From Mesostigma viride (taxonomy: Eukaryota > Streptophyta > Mesostigmatophyceae > Mesostigmatales > Mesostigmataceae): a stretch of 64,000 bases of DNA. This document shows positions 18,861 to 30,768 of the stretch, piece by piece. A program made the translations under genes and the position numbers. The notes beneath the pieces are model-generated. The model was not told the origin of the DNA and did no database searches. It saw only the letters and a program-made list of their open reading frames with translations. Location of the stretch: NCBI GenBank assembly GCA_009746045.1, contig RPFO01000079.1, positions 1,206,785 through 1,270,784 of the forward strand, read 5' to 3'. Each line of letters begins with the position of its first letter. Positions within the stretch are counted from its first letter, which is position 1.

Positions 18861-19817
18861 GTCCATGTTATTGATAATTAATTGCCCATGCTTGTAAGTA
18901 CAGCCCCGCTAGTGCTCATGACGTTGGCTGCATGGTATCCATACCGGCAACACCCGTCTTGCGTGAGAACAAATTCATTATGCACCACAGTGCTCACTAA
19001 TTAGTGAACCCACCTAACCTCGGCCGCACGTTCAAGAAGACTCCAGTTGGAATCCCCAGGCCCACCCCCTAAGAACGGCATTCAATGTCCACCACGGTGT
19101 CAGTCTTGTTGGGACACCATGCGCCCAGGAATAGATGTCTCACTTAATGTAGCCCGCATCATACACGAAGAGAAAAGTAAGGAATGCCCTCCCGGAGCAG
19201 GGACACATGCCGATGTCCCACCACCATCATCATAATCACGACACTGGTCATGACAATCACTTTCTCCTGTGGGCCACCGGGATCCTCGTACTCCCATGCC
19301 CCTGCCAGGGTGATGCGCTTGCTGACATCACGTATCCACCCCATCCATGACAAGGAACGACGTTACTAGAAGGCTGACCACTACCCACATTATGGCAAAT
19401 TCTCGTCTCCCAGGAGGGCTTCACGCCACATTCCTTGTGGAGCCATCCTGACACCATGCACTGGGACTGCCCCGCTGGTTGACTGCTAGGATGGTTGCCT
19501 CAGACGCTTGTCTCAGTCTCTCAGAAGGTTATCTCGTGCGGTTGTCGCGTATGGTTGTCTCGTATCCAACCAACGATGGTCGCTCCGCGTGCTGCAGTCA
19601 GAGCTGGGGATACCTATACCTATGGTTGTCTCATTGATACCGCCCCCTCGAACAAAGCGAGAGGCCGCCACCCTTGCAACGCCGGGAGTCAGCGCGACAA
19701 TTTCCCCACTGCACACGCTCTTCTATACGTCCCGAGGCCATGGGAGGAGCTGAGCCCACATTCCGCAGGCCGCAGGGCGAAGATCTCCCTGTGAACGTGA
19801 AGGGCCACCCTAGTGCC
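18861..19817. other. No recognised gene
   Basis: Several short open frames occur on both strands but none shows a domain or consistent exon borders. The stretch lies downstream of the DnaJ-type exon (which reads leftward) and may hold its 3' UTR. Confidence 0.35.
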
Positions 19818-19958
19818 CTAGGGAAACACAAACCCGCTGCCGCCACACCGTTGGCAGCGCTCCTTGCCGGTACCAAAGCACACCTCGCAGGAGATGGGCC
19901 GCTTGTTCGGCGCAGGGCTGCCCACCGTGCCGGACCCGCGGCACGCGCGACAGATCAC
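19818..19958 (-). CDS. DnaJ-type zinc-finger protein, last exon
   Basis: The frame reads VICRACRGSG, then ISCEVCFGTG, then CQRCGGSGFVFP and a stop at 19818. These are three CXXCXGXG modules, the hallmark of the DnaJ central zinc-binding domain. In plants and algae the domain also occurs alone in small plastid assembly factors of the BSD2/LQY1/ORANGE type. The exon starts after a good acceptor (cacccgccgcag on the minus strand). A fourth module, normally present, would have to be in an upstream exon. The compact C-terminus ending three residues after the last module fits a small plastid protein better than a full DnaJ chaperone. This is one of few likely host genes here. Confidence 0.65.
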   Translation of the reverse strand: MICRACRGSGTVGSPAPNKRPISCEVCFGTGKERCQRCGGSGFVFP

Positions 19959-21343
19959 CTGCGGCGGGTGTTGCCACGCGCAGCCGTCACCCAGCCAGGC
20001 ATGCCGACCACAGTCCACAGGAGCACCGGTCGATATCCGAATGTTGTAATACGATCAACTATTAATAATATAATACGATGAACTATTGTACTACGCACTA
20101 ATGGAATTCTGCTGAAATGCGCAGGGAATTGTGAACCATCGATTGTTAAACAGCGGCGATCGATGGTCTGCGCCCAGGCAGCAACAAGGGTTTAGGAGAA
20201 AGCTACAACGGGGGTGCCCACACCATGCGGCTACGGGAATAACCTGTCAAGCTCGGTAGGGCATTCAACACAGGTGTAGGTTACTAAACACATGGGTCAC
20301 CAAACACTGTCACCTAGCGACGCCATCCATGTCTTTGAACACCATCTCCATTTCTGTCCATTTCCCACCCCAGACTGCATCGTGACCCACACACTTTAAA
20401 CGCGCCCCCCCCCCCCCCCCCATGCGCTGGCCCGCCCATCCGCCCACTCCCCCCTGGTCTCTGAGTACTACTCGTACTAAAATCACAAAAATCTGCCAGA
20501 GGTCCTGCATTTGGATCCTGGTAGCCCATCAATTCAACTACCCATCAAGGCATCCACTCCTACTGTACTTCCATCAAGCCATCAGCCCCATCACGCCATC
20601 TACCCCATCAAGCAATCCTGGATCACCAAATGCCATCCACCCGTACTGGCTGCTGTTCTGGTCAGCACGGCGCATATCTATCCGTAAAAAGACATTTAAG
20701 TGCGCCTGCACAGCTGCTCCAAACTAGGGCGCGGCAAGCCCATTTTTTACCCACCCTGCAACCAGGGGCCAGCAGGGTGAGCAGGTTACTAATGCGGGGT
20801 AACACACTGGGGCCCACCATAGAATGGGTACCTTTCACCGCAGTTAATGAACACTGTGTGTCAGTGTGTGGGGGGGGTATTGGTGGGCGCCGGGCAAGGG
20901 ACCCATTCCTCCGTTCACTGACATCCTGGGGTTCCATTATAGACTTGCTAAGTGGTAATATGGACTTCGGTATCGATGTATACATCAACACTGCCAACCA
21001 GCGAGACAGACTGCGTCGCAGTGCATGGCTGGAAAAGCACGACAGCAGGACTTATGTATGCGGCATTCAATTTATGGCGGGAAAATTAGCGCCGAGGGGT
21101 AGTCGGGTAGTCGCAAACAATTCCATGTCCACACGATTGAGCCCCTCAGAAGGTATGCAAGGTAATTCTTCGATTCGCACCAACCTTTCCGCGCCCGACG
21201 CAAAGTGGGCAAGGCACGTTTTTCTGCAATGCAGTTCGCAAGCGATGGCACAAAGGGCAGCGTCATCAACGTGCAGTAACGTTAGGCTCGGCACGGGTTA
21301 AAGGGTAGGGAATTTTTTTTTAACGGCCGAGTTTTGCACTCAC
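19959..21343 (-). other. Probable introns of the zinc-finger gene; no clear exon
   Basis: No other CXXCXGXG module or convincing exon is visible between the last exon and the candidate first exon at 21344-21505. A C-run of 19 or so lies at 20404-20422. Open frames on the plus strand (20630-21301) look like chance. Confidence 0.3.
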
Positions 21344-21505
21344 CTCGAGCGCTCGGACGATAAAAGCGGTCTCAGCAACAGGGACAGCCTTCACGGGCGG
21401 TGGCACAGCATTAGCTGCTGTCCCTGCCGTATCGGCTTGACCAGCCACTGAACCTACACAAATTGAGGCGGTCCCATAGGAGACGCAATTGCATGGAAGT
21501 GCCAT
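21344..21505 (-). CDS. Candidate first exon (possible transit peptide)
   Basis: The frame opens MALPCNCVSYGTASICVG, is rich in Ala, Val and Thr and poor in acidic residues, and ends FIVRALE at a textbook donor (gag then gtgagt on the minus strand). Composition and position fit an organelle targeting sequence of the zinc-finger gene whose last exon is at 19818-19958. The linkage is inference, and the two exons could belong to separate genes. Confidence 0.35.
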
Positions 21506-21897
21506 GGGACGACTTTACTGGGCTACGCGACCATATGACGGCTGTGCCCCAACCCTTACAAGATTCCCCACCACTCGGCAGCAATTGCAGGTTCTATTGT
21601 CAATGCTGCGATAGTTTTTTCTTGTGTCAGTCTGCGCGCACCTGAAAATTGAAATCCTTTTGTCAATGTTGCGTCGCGAGTAGGCGGGGATGAATCGACT
21701 TGTGACGCGATTCACTCACGATAGGGAAGTTGCGTGTGAGAAATTGGATTATGTACATTCATCTGACTTGGGAACGTACCTCGAGATGGAGGATTTTTGA
21801 TATGTTAGTCGATGCCCCTATGCCACTCTATCGAGGCTACTTGGCGTGCGATCGATTGCTAGGATACATCTCGTTGTCAGCTCACGCGTAGGTATCC

Positions 21898-22200
21898 GAT
21901 GATGCAACCGTCCATGTCACAGTGCCCCGATAGTACCACCGATACTAAATATATCCGGCCCTCGGCCACTATAGATTCTCTGCTGCCCATGTGCGGCGTG
22001 GGACACTGCAACAACAACAACAACAACGCGCATGTGAATCTGAAGATGCAACCGTATGTCCAGTGCCCCATTAGTACCACCGATACTAAATATATCCGGC
22101 CCTCGGCCAATATATTCTCTGCTGCTGATTGCGGCGGTGGTCGGTACCCACCACCACCACCACACCACCACCACCACCACCAACAGAGACAACAGCCAGT
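21898..22200. repeat. Tandem duplication, 144-bp unit, with CAA run
   Basis: The phrase gatgcaaccgt...cagtgcccc...agtaccaccgatactaaata...ccggccctcggcca occurs at 21901 and again at 22045. Between them lies a box ctgcccatgtgcggcgtggg followed by (caa)n. A ccaccaccac run follows at 22149-22182. Confidence 0.75.
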
Positions 22201-22459
22201 GCGCGCTTTGTAACCGATAGCTCTTGTGGTCTGTATTGGTCGCAAGCCGTACTTAAGTGGATTACATAGCCGACCTTCGGCGGATATGATATCTCTGTCG
22301 CCTGTCGGGCTGTGACCGGTGTGGGGATCCTGACAAGAATGGACTACAGTAAAGTAACGACTTCAGTCAATCGTTACTGAAGTCACTCTCTTTACTGATG
22401 TCAGATACAACGACTGGCTGACTGACTGACAGTAAAGATAAAGCTGCATGTTGCAAGGC

Positions 22460-23335
22460 ATGTTGTTGTTGTTGTTGTTGTTGTGTCCCACGCCGCACTT
22501 GAGCAGCAGAGAATCTATGTTGTAGTGGCCAAGGGCTGAACGTAAACATTACAGAAACTCCAGGGTTAATAACAAAGGTTTTAAAAGGTGACCCTGAGTG
22601 AAGCAGATCAATTCTGAACATGTGAACATGTGAACATCTGAACATTTGAACCTCTGAACATCTGAACATTTGAAGATATGAACGTCAGATCAATTCTGAA
22701 CAAATGAACATTTCAACATCTGAACATCTGAACATGTGGACACTATGATCAATTCTGAACATCTGAACTCTGCTGTTAGTTAGTTAGTTAAATCCCACGC
22801 CGCACATGTGCAGCAGACTCTGCTGTAATGATGAACTTGGCGTGGGACACAACAAGTCAACAACGACAACAACAACAACAACAACAACAACAACTGGTGA
22901 ACTTGAGCCTGTGGCCGGGCAATCTCAGGCATCATGGAATAGAGATACGGCTTAAGGAAAAAAATATTGCCACTGACACAAGACTGACACATGAATAACG
23001 CGCAGAATACACGTATCCTTCTTTTTGCAGCGTGCGGCAGCGTGGCAGCGTTTCTCGGCATTCCTGCCCGCCGCCGTGTCCAATCGCGGCATCCAGGATG
23101 TCGGCCGAAACCGTGCGCCATCATTGCCAACAAATTCGGATCGATACCTTGGCCGGCCGGCTAGTAGGGTTGGCAGGCAAAACGCGTGTGAATGTCGATG
23201 GAACCGGCAGGGTGGAGAACCCTGGAACTCGACGTGGAGGACACATGCTATGCTTTTATTAACCTTGGGACATCTCATGCGAGTTGGAAGTTATTTGTTA
23301 GTTTTAGTTGTATCCCACGCCGCACATGGGCAGCA
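22460..23335. repeat. Dispersed short repeat with (CAA)n tail, several copies
   Basis: The box cccatgtgcggcgtggga (or its complement tcccacgccgcacatg) occurs at about 21985, 22485, 22797 and 23310. A shorter cttggcgtgggacacaac occurs near 22835. At three of these a (caa)n or (ttg)n run abuts the box on the same side. This pattern fits a small SINE-like or target-specific repeat with a CAA microsatellite tail. Confidence 0.5.
22614..22768. repeat. TGAACAT minisatellite
   Basis: About fifteen near-copies of tgaacatct/tgaacattt (8-10 bp) are strung together, with catcaattctgaac punctuating them. There is no coding potential of note. Confidence 0.75.
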
Positions 23336-24130
23336 GTTCGAACACAACAGAGAGAAAAATATCACGGTTATGGTTACGGTCAGATCCGTCTACGTCAGCT
23401 ATGTCAGGCCCTAGAGAATCCCGCTACTCCGTATTGACCCTGGCTTGCTGAAACAGCCGTACTGCGGCCGAGTTGGTCAGGAAACACCCCAACTTCCTGT
23501 GCACACGGACAGTGCGCTTTTACCCGGGCATGGTGGTTCGATTTCGTCGATTCGCTCCCGTCATCTTGCCTAAACGGGGTAATCGATGGGGCTGCACCTG
23601 CTACACCTGTGGGTAAACAACATCCAAGCCCCAACATTCTAGAAAGGCGTTGGTTTCAGTATCACCATGTGCGTAGGTTCCTGGGGAAGATGAAGGTGAA
23701 GATATAGGCGAAGCTGACCCCGGCTGCCATGACGTATTACGGCGACTATGCTAGATCGATGCAGGATGGACGTTATTTAGAACTGCGCTTCTCGATGGGA
23801 AGGAGTGGATAGGTTCGCCAATGCATATTTTGATATGGGGCAGGAATTTTTACTAGCTGTTGACACAACCCTCGACAGAATCGGTTTGCAGCAAGCTTGT
23901 AGTGCTGCCATCGAAATTGTTGGGGCGAAAGGCCAACCTCCTGGAACCCCGTATTCAGGCGAAACCAGGGACGCGTTGCCTGTAAGCCCGAGTGGCTAGC
24001 GCTTAGAACAGTTGTCACCCCGTCATGGCTGTTCACGGAGAATAACCAAGGAGGTCGTTGTTTTCTTGGCATGATGATTCGGATGCTAGCACCTGGTATG
24101 CCATCCACGTGACTAGCGTATTGGTAGTTC
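23336..24130. other. No recognised gene
   Basis: Only short open frames are present and no domain is seen. It immediately precedes the candidate exon at 24131. Confidence 0.35.
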
Positions 24131-24703
24131 TTGTCTTCTCAGGCCTTTGCGGGAACGATGGAGAACGCCAAGGGTCCGGCTGCCAAAGAGCCTGCGATGC
24201 CTATGTCGGGATTTCATTCATTTTTCCGGCTGATGCCGAAAGGAGGCGATGAAAAACGTCCGGATTCTCACAAGCCTACCGGTTTTGCGTATCAGCCGAA
24301 CGGGCCTTTTTCCGTGATGCACGCGCCTCAAGCACCTGCTGCCATCAGGGGTCCAGTCGGGAGGGGTGAAAATAACGAAGGTGGGGGTGCCAGCTTTGGC
24401 GCGGCAGAGCGCAGATGGTGTTCAGGGCCCACGGGCTCTTTTATTAGCGGAGGTGACTTGGATATTCCGGCGGTACATGATGAATATAGCGGGGTTGACT
24501 ACGGAGCAGCAGGCGGCCTCCTTCCTGCCCCGAAGATGACGTGGAAAGAGCAGGTGTGCCCCTTGGAGGGCGGTGACAGCTGTGCGCAAGGAGCAGGGCC
24601 TTCACAGTTGCCTGGAGACCAGGATGGTGAAGGATGTGGTGAAGTTTCAGGTTGTGCGCCAGGGGGTGCTCTGCAAGGCTGCACAGGCGACTCAGAAGGT
24701 TAG
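24131..24703 (+). CDS. Hypothetical protein, possible 5' exon(s)
   Basis: This 190-residue frame has an in-frame ATG at 24158 that opens MENAKGPAAKEPAMPMSG, followed by FHSFFRLMPKGGDEKRPD. I recognise no family. Near its 3' end a different frame reads TRMVKDVVKFQVVRQGVLCK and runs into a good donor (cagaag then gttagt at about 24700). The true exon may therefore use that frame after an internal intron. It lies 1.9 kb upstream of the disordered-protein gene on the same strand and may be its 5' part; the pyrimidine-rich stretch between would then be intron. Confidence 0.3.
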   Translation: MSSQAFAGTMENAKGPAAKEPAMPMSGFHSFFRLMPKGGDEKRPDSHKPTGFAYQPNGPFSVMHAPQAPAAIRGPVGRGENNEGGGASFGAAERRWCSGPTGSFISGGDLDIPAVHDEYSGVDYGAAGGLLPAPKMTWKEQVCPLEGGDSCAQGAGPSQLPGDQDGEGCGEVSGCAPGGALQGCTGDSEG

Positions 24704-26594
24704 TGCCGCCGTGTTGTACACCCCAGAATGAGTGCTATAAAACTGTCCTCTACGTTTTTTTCGTACCCCACAAATGTTCTTCTGTAGTTACCAGAGGGAG
24801 CTTGAATTAGTTACAGTCTTATGCCCAGTTTTATTGCCGTTTTTCTTGTTTGCCTTAACTTTTCTTCTCCTCTTTTTCCGACTCCTTGCTACTGCCTTCC
24901 CGTCGCTCTCCTCGGCATGTTTCTGTCGCCTTCAGTGCCTCTTGGCTCTCTAGTTCCCTTTTGGTTGCCTCTTTGTTGCATGTTTGTCGGCATATCGCAG
25001 GCCTGGTATCCGCATGCCTTCCATGGGCCTCCCTTCTCCCCGTTGTGGGTTGTGTACCCTTTGGTGCTGGTGCCTTGTTCGTTATCTTCATTTTTTTTCC
25101 TTCTGCCTGTGAGACCCTCATCTGGTTGGTTGAAAGTTTTCCTCCCATGCTAGCCTTCTTCATATTTTGTAACACAGTCTCTGGTGGTCACACAGTGGCA
25201 GGAAAAAAGTGAGCAGATGGCAAACTATGTTTACTTGATCGGTTATCCATGCTGGAGCAGCCTATTCTACCACAAATTCTGTCGTTAATGGCATGCAGTT
25301 TCCTGTGTGGGTGATTTCCCTGTGTTTTTTAGTTGGTGGTACTAGTACCACAGTCTTTTGACAGCTCTGCTGTCTGTGCACTACTTCAGTTCATCTGTCT
25401 CTCTACTGCCGGCCCTTTTAGTCGTGGAGGTGGAGTGGTTAGGAGGGTGGGCAAGGTTTTCAACAAGAGATTGGTCCGTAATCCAGTTGTTCCTCTTTTC
25501 CCTCCAGGCTGCCATCGGTTGAGTGTAGCTGCTATTTCTAGGGGTTGGTGTTGGGGTTTTGATTACTGGGGCACACAGTTGTCTCAAGTGCGCTGCTAGC
25601 GGTGCGCTGGCTCGGAGGGAGGCACATCGTTGGGTAGCTACACCTCCTTGATGCCAGTGTTATGGATCTGAACTACGATCATGAAAACTCTTGTGTTGTA
25701 AATGTTCAAGCGTGGTTTAACTCTAGAAAATAACCGCAGAATCAGGGCAGATGATGAGGTGCCAGCAGCTATCTGATCGGCCATGTCTGCAAGATGCAGG
25801 GACGCAATTTTACATATTATTTCGAGAGCTAGATATTACGGCCTGTCGCCTGTATTTCCGCTTTCTGTGTTTGGTGTGTCATGATAGCCCATATCACCAC
25901 AACAGCGGTCATGGCACGTCCCTGTGCTCTCCCCTGTATCTGGAACGGTAGCAGGGCTTGCGACAGCCCTGCCCACTCGTGCGCGATCTGTCCATGACCT
26001 GCTGTGCCATCGATATTTTGTATTTTGTCATAAATTTTTTATTCGGTGGCTACCCCTATAACCAATTACTTGCCCACTTCTCATCGCTCAAGGCAGCTCC
26101 CCCTTCCTTCCCCGAGAGCGCCCATGATGGTATCGGTGGGAAAGTTGCTGCGCGGATGTCACTGCGCGGACGTCTGGGCAATAATGGCAGGAGCACATGG
26201 CAGCTCTGTGGGGTATTGCAACTGGTTCGACCAGCTTCCAAATCACTCCCCTCTGAGCTCCCCTGCCCCGTCCGCTCAACCTCACTGAACCACCGCTTCC
26301 CCAGGCAATTCCCCTCTTTCTCTCCCCTCGCCGCCCCACCCACCCTTTGGCAATCCCCTTTTTCTCTCTCCCCCTCCCCCCCCCCCACCCACCCACCTGT
26401 CACCTGGTTACCCCCTCCCCCCCTCAGGTTCTTCCCCCACTTCCCCCCCCCCCGTTTTCCCCATTCCCAGCTTGCAGTTCCTTTCACCAACATCGGGCAG
26501 CTGCTGACTGAGTATATTTCAGCAGTCCTCCCTCATGTGATTCACCCCTGCTGCTCACCTGTCCTGCCTGTCTGTTGGCTGTCGCCCCCTTCCA
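24704..26594 (+). other. Pyrimidine-rich non-coding stretch, probably intron/promoter
   Basis: Long C/T-rich runs (24830-25150 and 26250-26470) and no recognisable protein. A plausible acceptor (cccagcttgcag) lies near 26475, just upstream of the start of the next gene. Confidence 0.35.
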
Positions 26595-29028
26595 ATGGGC
26601 CCATCCTTGGATAATATGTTCGGGGGATCTTGTGCGTCCTCACAGCGAGCGAGCAACAGCCACACCAGCGGCAGTGGATGGGCAACAAGAGCGGGTGGGC
26701 GGACGAGCGGCACGGCGGCCGGGCGGAACCCTGGAGAAACGCAGGTCGGGCAGTGCCGGGTGGGGCCCGAGGCGCCCCCGACGACCGACCACGCAACGAG
26801 TTCTGGAATGATGGGGCGAATGACCACGCTGCCGGTGGCCATGACAACGACGGCAACAACCGGGGCGATGACAAGCCAGCCGGGCGGGCGTTGGCCGAGA
26901 AACTGGCATCGTCACGCCCCGGGGCTGGCAGCCTTAAAGGGGGTGGGGGCGGGGGAGGGCCGAGCAGCCGGGCGGTGGACCTGGTGGATCCCCGTGCCGT
27001 CATCCAGCAGCCATTCCTGCACATGTCGGGTGCCGTGGCGGCGGCGGGGAGTAATGGCGGCCAGCAGGTGGCATGGATCCCCGTGTACAACCCGGGGTAT
27101 GTTGCGGGTGATGGAAACGGGAATGGCCAGCCGATGATTGTGTACACGCCCGTCACGCAGGACAAGTACGGGTCGTGGGTGCCCATGCAGGGGATGACCC
27201 TACCCGGGGGGGAGCGGATGGGTAGCCCGTTTGCGGGGACGGGGGGGGGGATGCTGCGGGCGGGGGTTTACCAGCGCCAGTGCCTGCCAGCCGGCCCATC
27301 CCTGCGCGTTCGGCCATGTCGGACTCTCCCTCGTTATCCAATCAGACGACCTTCTCAGCAGGCCTCCAGGTGCCCGTGTTTGTGGGGGGGATGGGCGGGG
27401 GTGGCTCGAGCGGGGGCAACAGCGGGGGCAAGGGCCAGGGGGGCTCGCGCCGTGACGGCAGCAGCGATGAGAACAACGGCCGCCATCTGGACGGCCACAA
27501 CCTCAACAGCCACGCGGGCACTGCGCCGTTCCAGTTTGTGGCCATGGGCGGGGGTAACAAGGCCAACCGCGGGAGTAACCAGCACAATAATGGTAGCGGC
27601 AACAACAACCACAACAGTGATAACAACGATAACAACATTAACAACGGAGGGGGCAACCTGTTGATTAACTCTGGCAGCCGCGGCAACCATGGGGGGGTGC
27701 TCTCGGGCGGAGCGGGGGACGGTGGCCCCTCGGGCGGCGCGTGCGGCAGCATCGGGCGTGAGGCGGAGCAGCTCTTGCAGGAGCAGCGCAACCTGCGCGC
27801 GGTGCCCCGCATGGCGCAGGCACTCGGCGGTGGCCCCCCGTCACCCACGTCCACGGATGTCGACCGTGAAGAGAGCGGGGGGGGATCCTCCAGGGGGGTG
27901 GTCCCCAGAGGGGCAGGGACGGGCCACCTCCCTGGGTCCTATGGTGGCGGGGTGCCGGTTGGCGGCAGCCAATACGGCCGGATGTTCCCAATGGGCGTGG
28001 CTGGGCGGAGTGGCGTCCCCTCAGGCAGCGGTGGGGCCATGCTTGATAGGGCCTGCTCAGGGTACCCCGCAGGGGGCCGGCCACTACAGGATGGCCCTTC
28101 CAACAGGTACGGGGGCCAGCGACCTGACTCGCCGGACCAGGGAGGGAATGCCGCCACGCAGTGTGGCAGTGCCCGCATGCAAGGCCACGCGACGGCCCAC
28201 CTCATGCAGCAGTCGCAGAGGGAGCAGCAGCCGCAGAGGTACCAGCCGGCACAATCGGGGCCACCCTCCTCCGGGCGTGGTCGTGGCAGCATGGATTTCG
28301 AGCTAGCGAACTCCCCCGTCGAATACGGTGGCGGTGGCGGTGGCAGCGGGGGCAGCAAGGACGCGTTCAAGCACCCGCTGCTGGCCATCATGCAGTCGGC
28401 GCCCCCGCTACCGCCAGACCTATTCCCGGGTGCCCCTCGTGGGAGTAGTGCGGGCGGCGGGGGCGGGTCGAGCGGCACAGAGGAGAGGCTGCGGAAGCGG
28501 TCAGCGGATGAGGCGGGGGGGGTGAACGATGGGGGAGGGTATGGGATGGGGGGTGGGCGCGCATTGCCCAAGCGGGGCAGTTTCCAAGATGACCCTCGTG
28601 GCAATGGGGGCGGAATGGCCTCGCAACGGCACTATAGTGGTCTGGCGGACCGCAGCGGAGGGTCTGCCCGAGGGGGTGTCGAGGACGAAGAGGACGGGGT
28701 GGGGCCGAGGAGTGGGGACATGCACTGCCGTGGTGGTGGGGGCATCGACTGTAGGGGCGGGGAAAGCAGCGACGAGGATGAGGACGAGGACGAGGGGGAG
28801 TGTGGGGGAGGCGGGGGTGACAGGTGCCAGCAGGCCCCGCCCGACACCGAGCTGAGGCTGGACCCCCCCTTGTCATCGCACTCGGGCGACAAGAGCAACG
28901 GATCCAAGGGCTCGCGGGGCACCTCAGGGATATCGGGGGGGCGGTCCAAGGCGGGCGATGGGGGGCAGGGACCCTCGGCGCCCATGCAGGGGCGGGGGTC
29001 AATGGACCTGCAGCGCATATGCTCGTGA
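26595..29028 (+). CDS. Long low-complexity (disordered) protein, function unknown
   Basis: A GC-rich coding-looking stretch ends at a stop at 29028. The upstream part reads LVDPRAVIQQPFLHMSG, GGQQVAWIPVYNPGYVAG and MIVYTPVTQDKYGSWVPMQG, which is not random. The main 582-residue part (27280-29028) is rich in Gly, Ser and Asn, with an NNNHNSDNNDNNINN tract, EREAEQLLQEQRNLR-like helix, a basic RLRKRSADE cluster and an acidic SSDEDEDEDEGE run. Two repeats of GRGSMD (near residues 340 and 572) are notable. The open frame shifts by one at a run of ten G (27241-27250): before it the sense frame is one register, after it another, in both cases protein-like. A homopolymer sequencing error is the simplest explanation. 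Acid/base clusters and Gln/Asn tracts suggest a nuclear regulator, but no DNA-binding domain was recognised. Confidence 0.5.
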
Positions 29029-29225
29029 GGGTTGATTGGGATGAACCCATTTGCTCGTGAGAAGGGGATCGAGGCAACGCGTCTGCTCAGGAGGGTTAGT
29101 TGGGGCCGACAGGGCTGCTCATGAAAACGGAGTTGGAAGGCAAATTTTGAGTGCGTTGAATGGAGCGGGCGCCCCTGCTTGCCAGGACCAAAGGGAATCT
29201 GACCCATTGCTCATGAGCATGGAGT
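29020..29225 (+). repeat. TGCTCRTGAG repeats in the 3' UTR
   Basis: The decamer tgctcgtgag or a close variant occurs at about 29020, 29051, 29086, 29118 and 29210, starting at the stop codon of the disordered-protein gene. Spacing is 31-35 bp for the first four. Confidence 0.5.
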
Positions 29226-30481
29226 TTTTATAGCCTGTGCTTGAATCATGGACTGCTCTTGGATCCTTGAACCGATAGAGCCCCTGGCAGGTGCCGGTGA
29301 GGGGGGACGAGGGCGAGGACGTGTGGGTCCCATGCGAACGCTGCAAAGGGTGCTGGGCGGGGCGGCCAGCGGCGTGTAGAATAGCGGGACTTTGCCCGGT
29401 GGCAATGTTGGGGCGGGAAGAGGGGGGAGGTGTGGGTTGAGGTGGTTGCTCCCGGGGTTTGCTGATGGTCAAATGGAGCGCTAGTATATAAATGCATATC
29501 TTGGGGACAGCTTCATGGGTGGGTGACTCCCTAGTCGTGCGGGAGTGAACGCATGGCACTTGGGCTATCGGCATTCATCGGGTGGGTGGGTGGGTGTGGG
29601 GGGGGGGGGGGGGGGCCTTTCTTGCCTCATGCATGGTGGCACAAGATAGGTACAGTGGATGCGGAAACCGCTTGTTTGCTAGTGCCTTTTCTTTCTTGCT
29701 AGTGATGTTGGGTGCTGTGGGCAGGTGGGCCCTGTCAGCAAATGGGAGGAGGGTCTTGGGATAGATCCAGGTACTGCATGGTCATATCCCGGTACGATGG
29801 GTATCCTACTAAAGGGAAACCAGTAAGGAGCTTTCGAGAGCCAAGGGTGGCCTCGGGCTGCTTTGAGGAATGCTTTGTGATACTTTGATTTTGGTGGTGT
29901 TTGGCAATCGGTAAGGGAAAAAATAATCTATGAAGTGAGACAACTATCTATATTGTACTATGCATTTGGGTGAGGACAGGAGCTCGTTAGCAGTCTCCTT
30001 CCAGCAGGATTTTTTGGTGATTTGGAAATGATGAGGGACGCCCTGGGTGAATCTGGAGTACGCACACCTCGGGAAGATGCTCAACTGCTTTTTGTCTTAG
30101 AAATGTTCGAGGGAGGTGCCTGTTCAGCTCTTCATGTCAAGGAGCTCTTCATGTGTTCAGCTTTTCTTATGCTGCCATGATGAAGGGATTGCTGGCGAAA
30201 CTGGCTTACCTGTTAAGGTCGCAGCTTTGTACTTTTTATCAGCAATTTCTCATAAGCATTTGCATCGCAGCCTTGTTGAGAGAGGGATATATGCTTGAGG
30301 GAGGGATATATGCTATGCAGTGTGCTGTGCACACCATGGGTGTCAAGAACTGTAATAATTAATTGATCAGTTAATTCAGCCTCTTTTCACCAACTCGCAT
30401 GAGACCGAATTCAGTTTCAATTTCAATTTCAATTCTGACGGCCTAACGGTCCGACTTATTTTAGACTAGCTGTGGACATAC
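29226..30481. other. No recognised gene
   Basis: This contains a G-run at 29598-29615 and a repeated gagggatatatgct (30280-30310). No coding region is supported. The short repeats of tttcaa near 30415-30430 border the chimeric insertion. Confidence 0.35.
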
Positions 30482-30536
30482 ATTCTGATCAGGCACTCCG
30501 CAAAGGTGAAAACCATTTGCGTATACATGTACATAT

Positions 30537-30721
30537 AGGTCATCTAGTCGCTCTACACGTAAGCCAGCCATAATTTCAATGCACAAGGATACACATTTCC
30601 ATCACCATTCATCTTCATCATCCTGAACGACTCGAACACGCGGACAAGATAACGGCAGGCTCGAGCTACCATGGTCCGGATTCTCCCGATTTCTGGCCCG
30701 CGCTGACCAGTTGTCTCCTTG
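30537..30721 (+). mobile_element. 5'-truncated PLE terminal repeat inside the chimera
   Basis: About 185 bp of the PLE pseudo-LTR outer half in sense orientation (ggtcatctagtcgctctaca to ttgtctccttg). It is flanked by an exact 14-bp direct repeat atacatgtacatat (30523-30536 and 30722-30735). It differs from the young PLE at several sites, so it is an older event. Confidence 0.75.
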
Positions 30722-30768
30722 ATACATGTACATATTGACGTATCGACAACCCTGATTTCGCAACCCAT

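Noticed and set aside
27342-29207. Several long minus-strand frames opposite the disordered-protein gene
   Set aside because: High GC content opens all frames; the Pro/Arg-rich translations show no domain.
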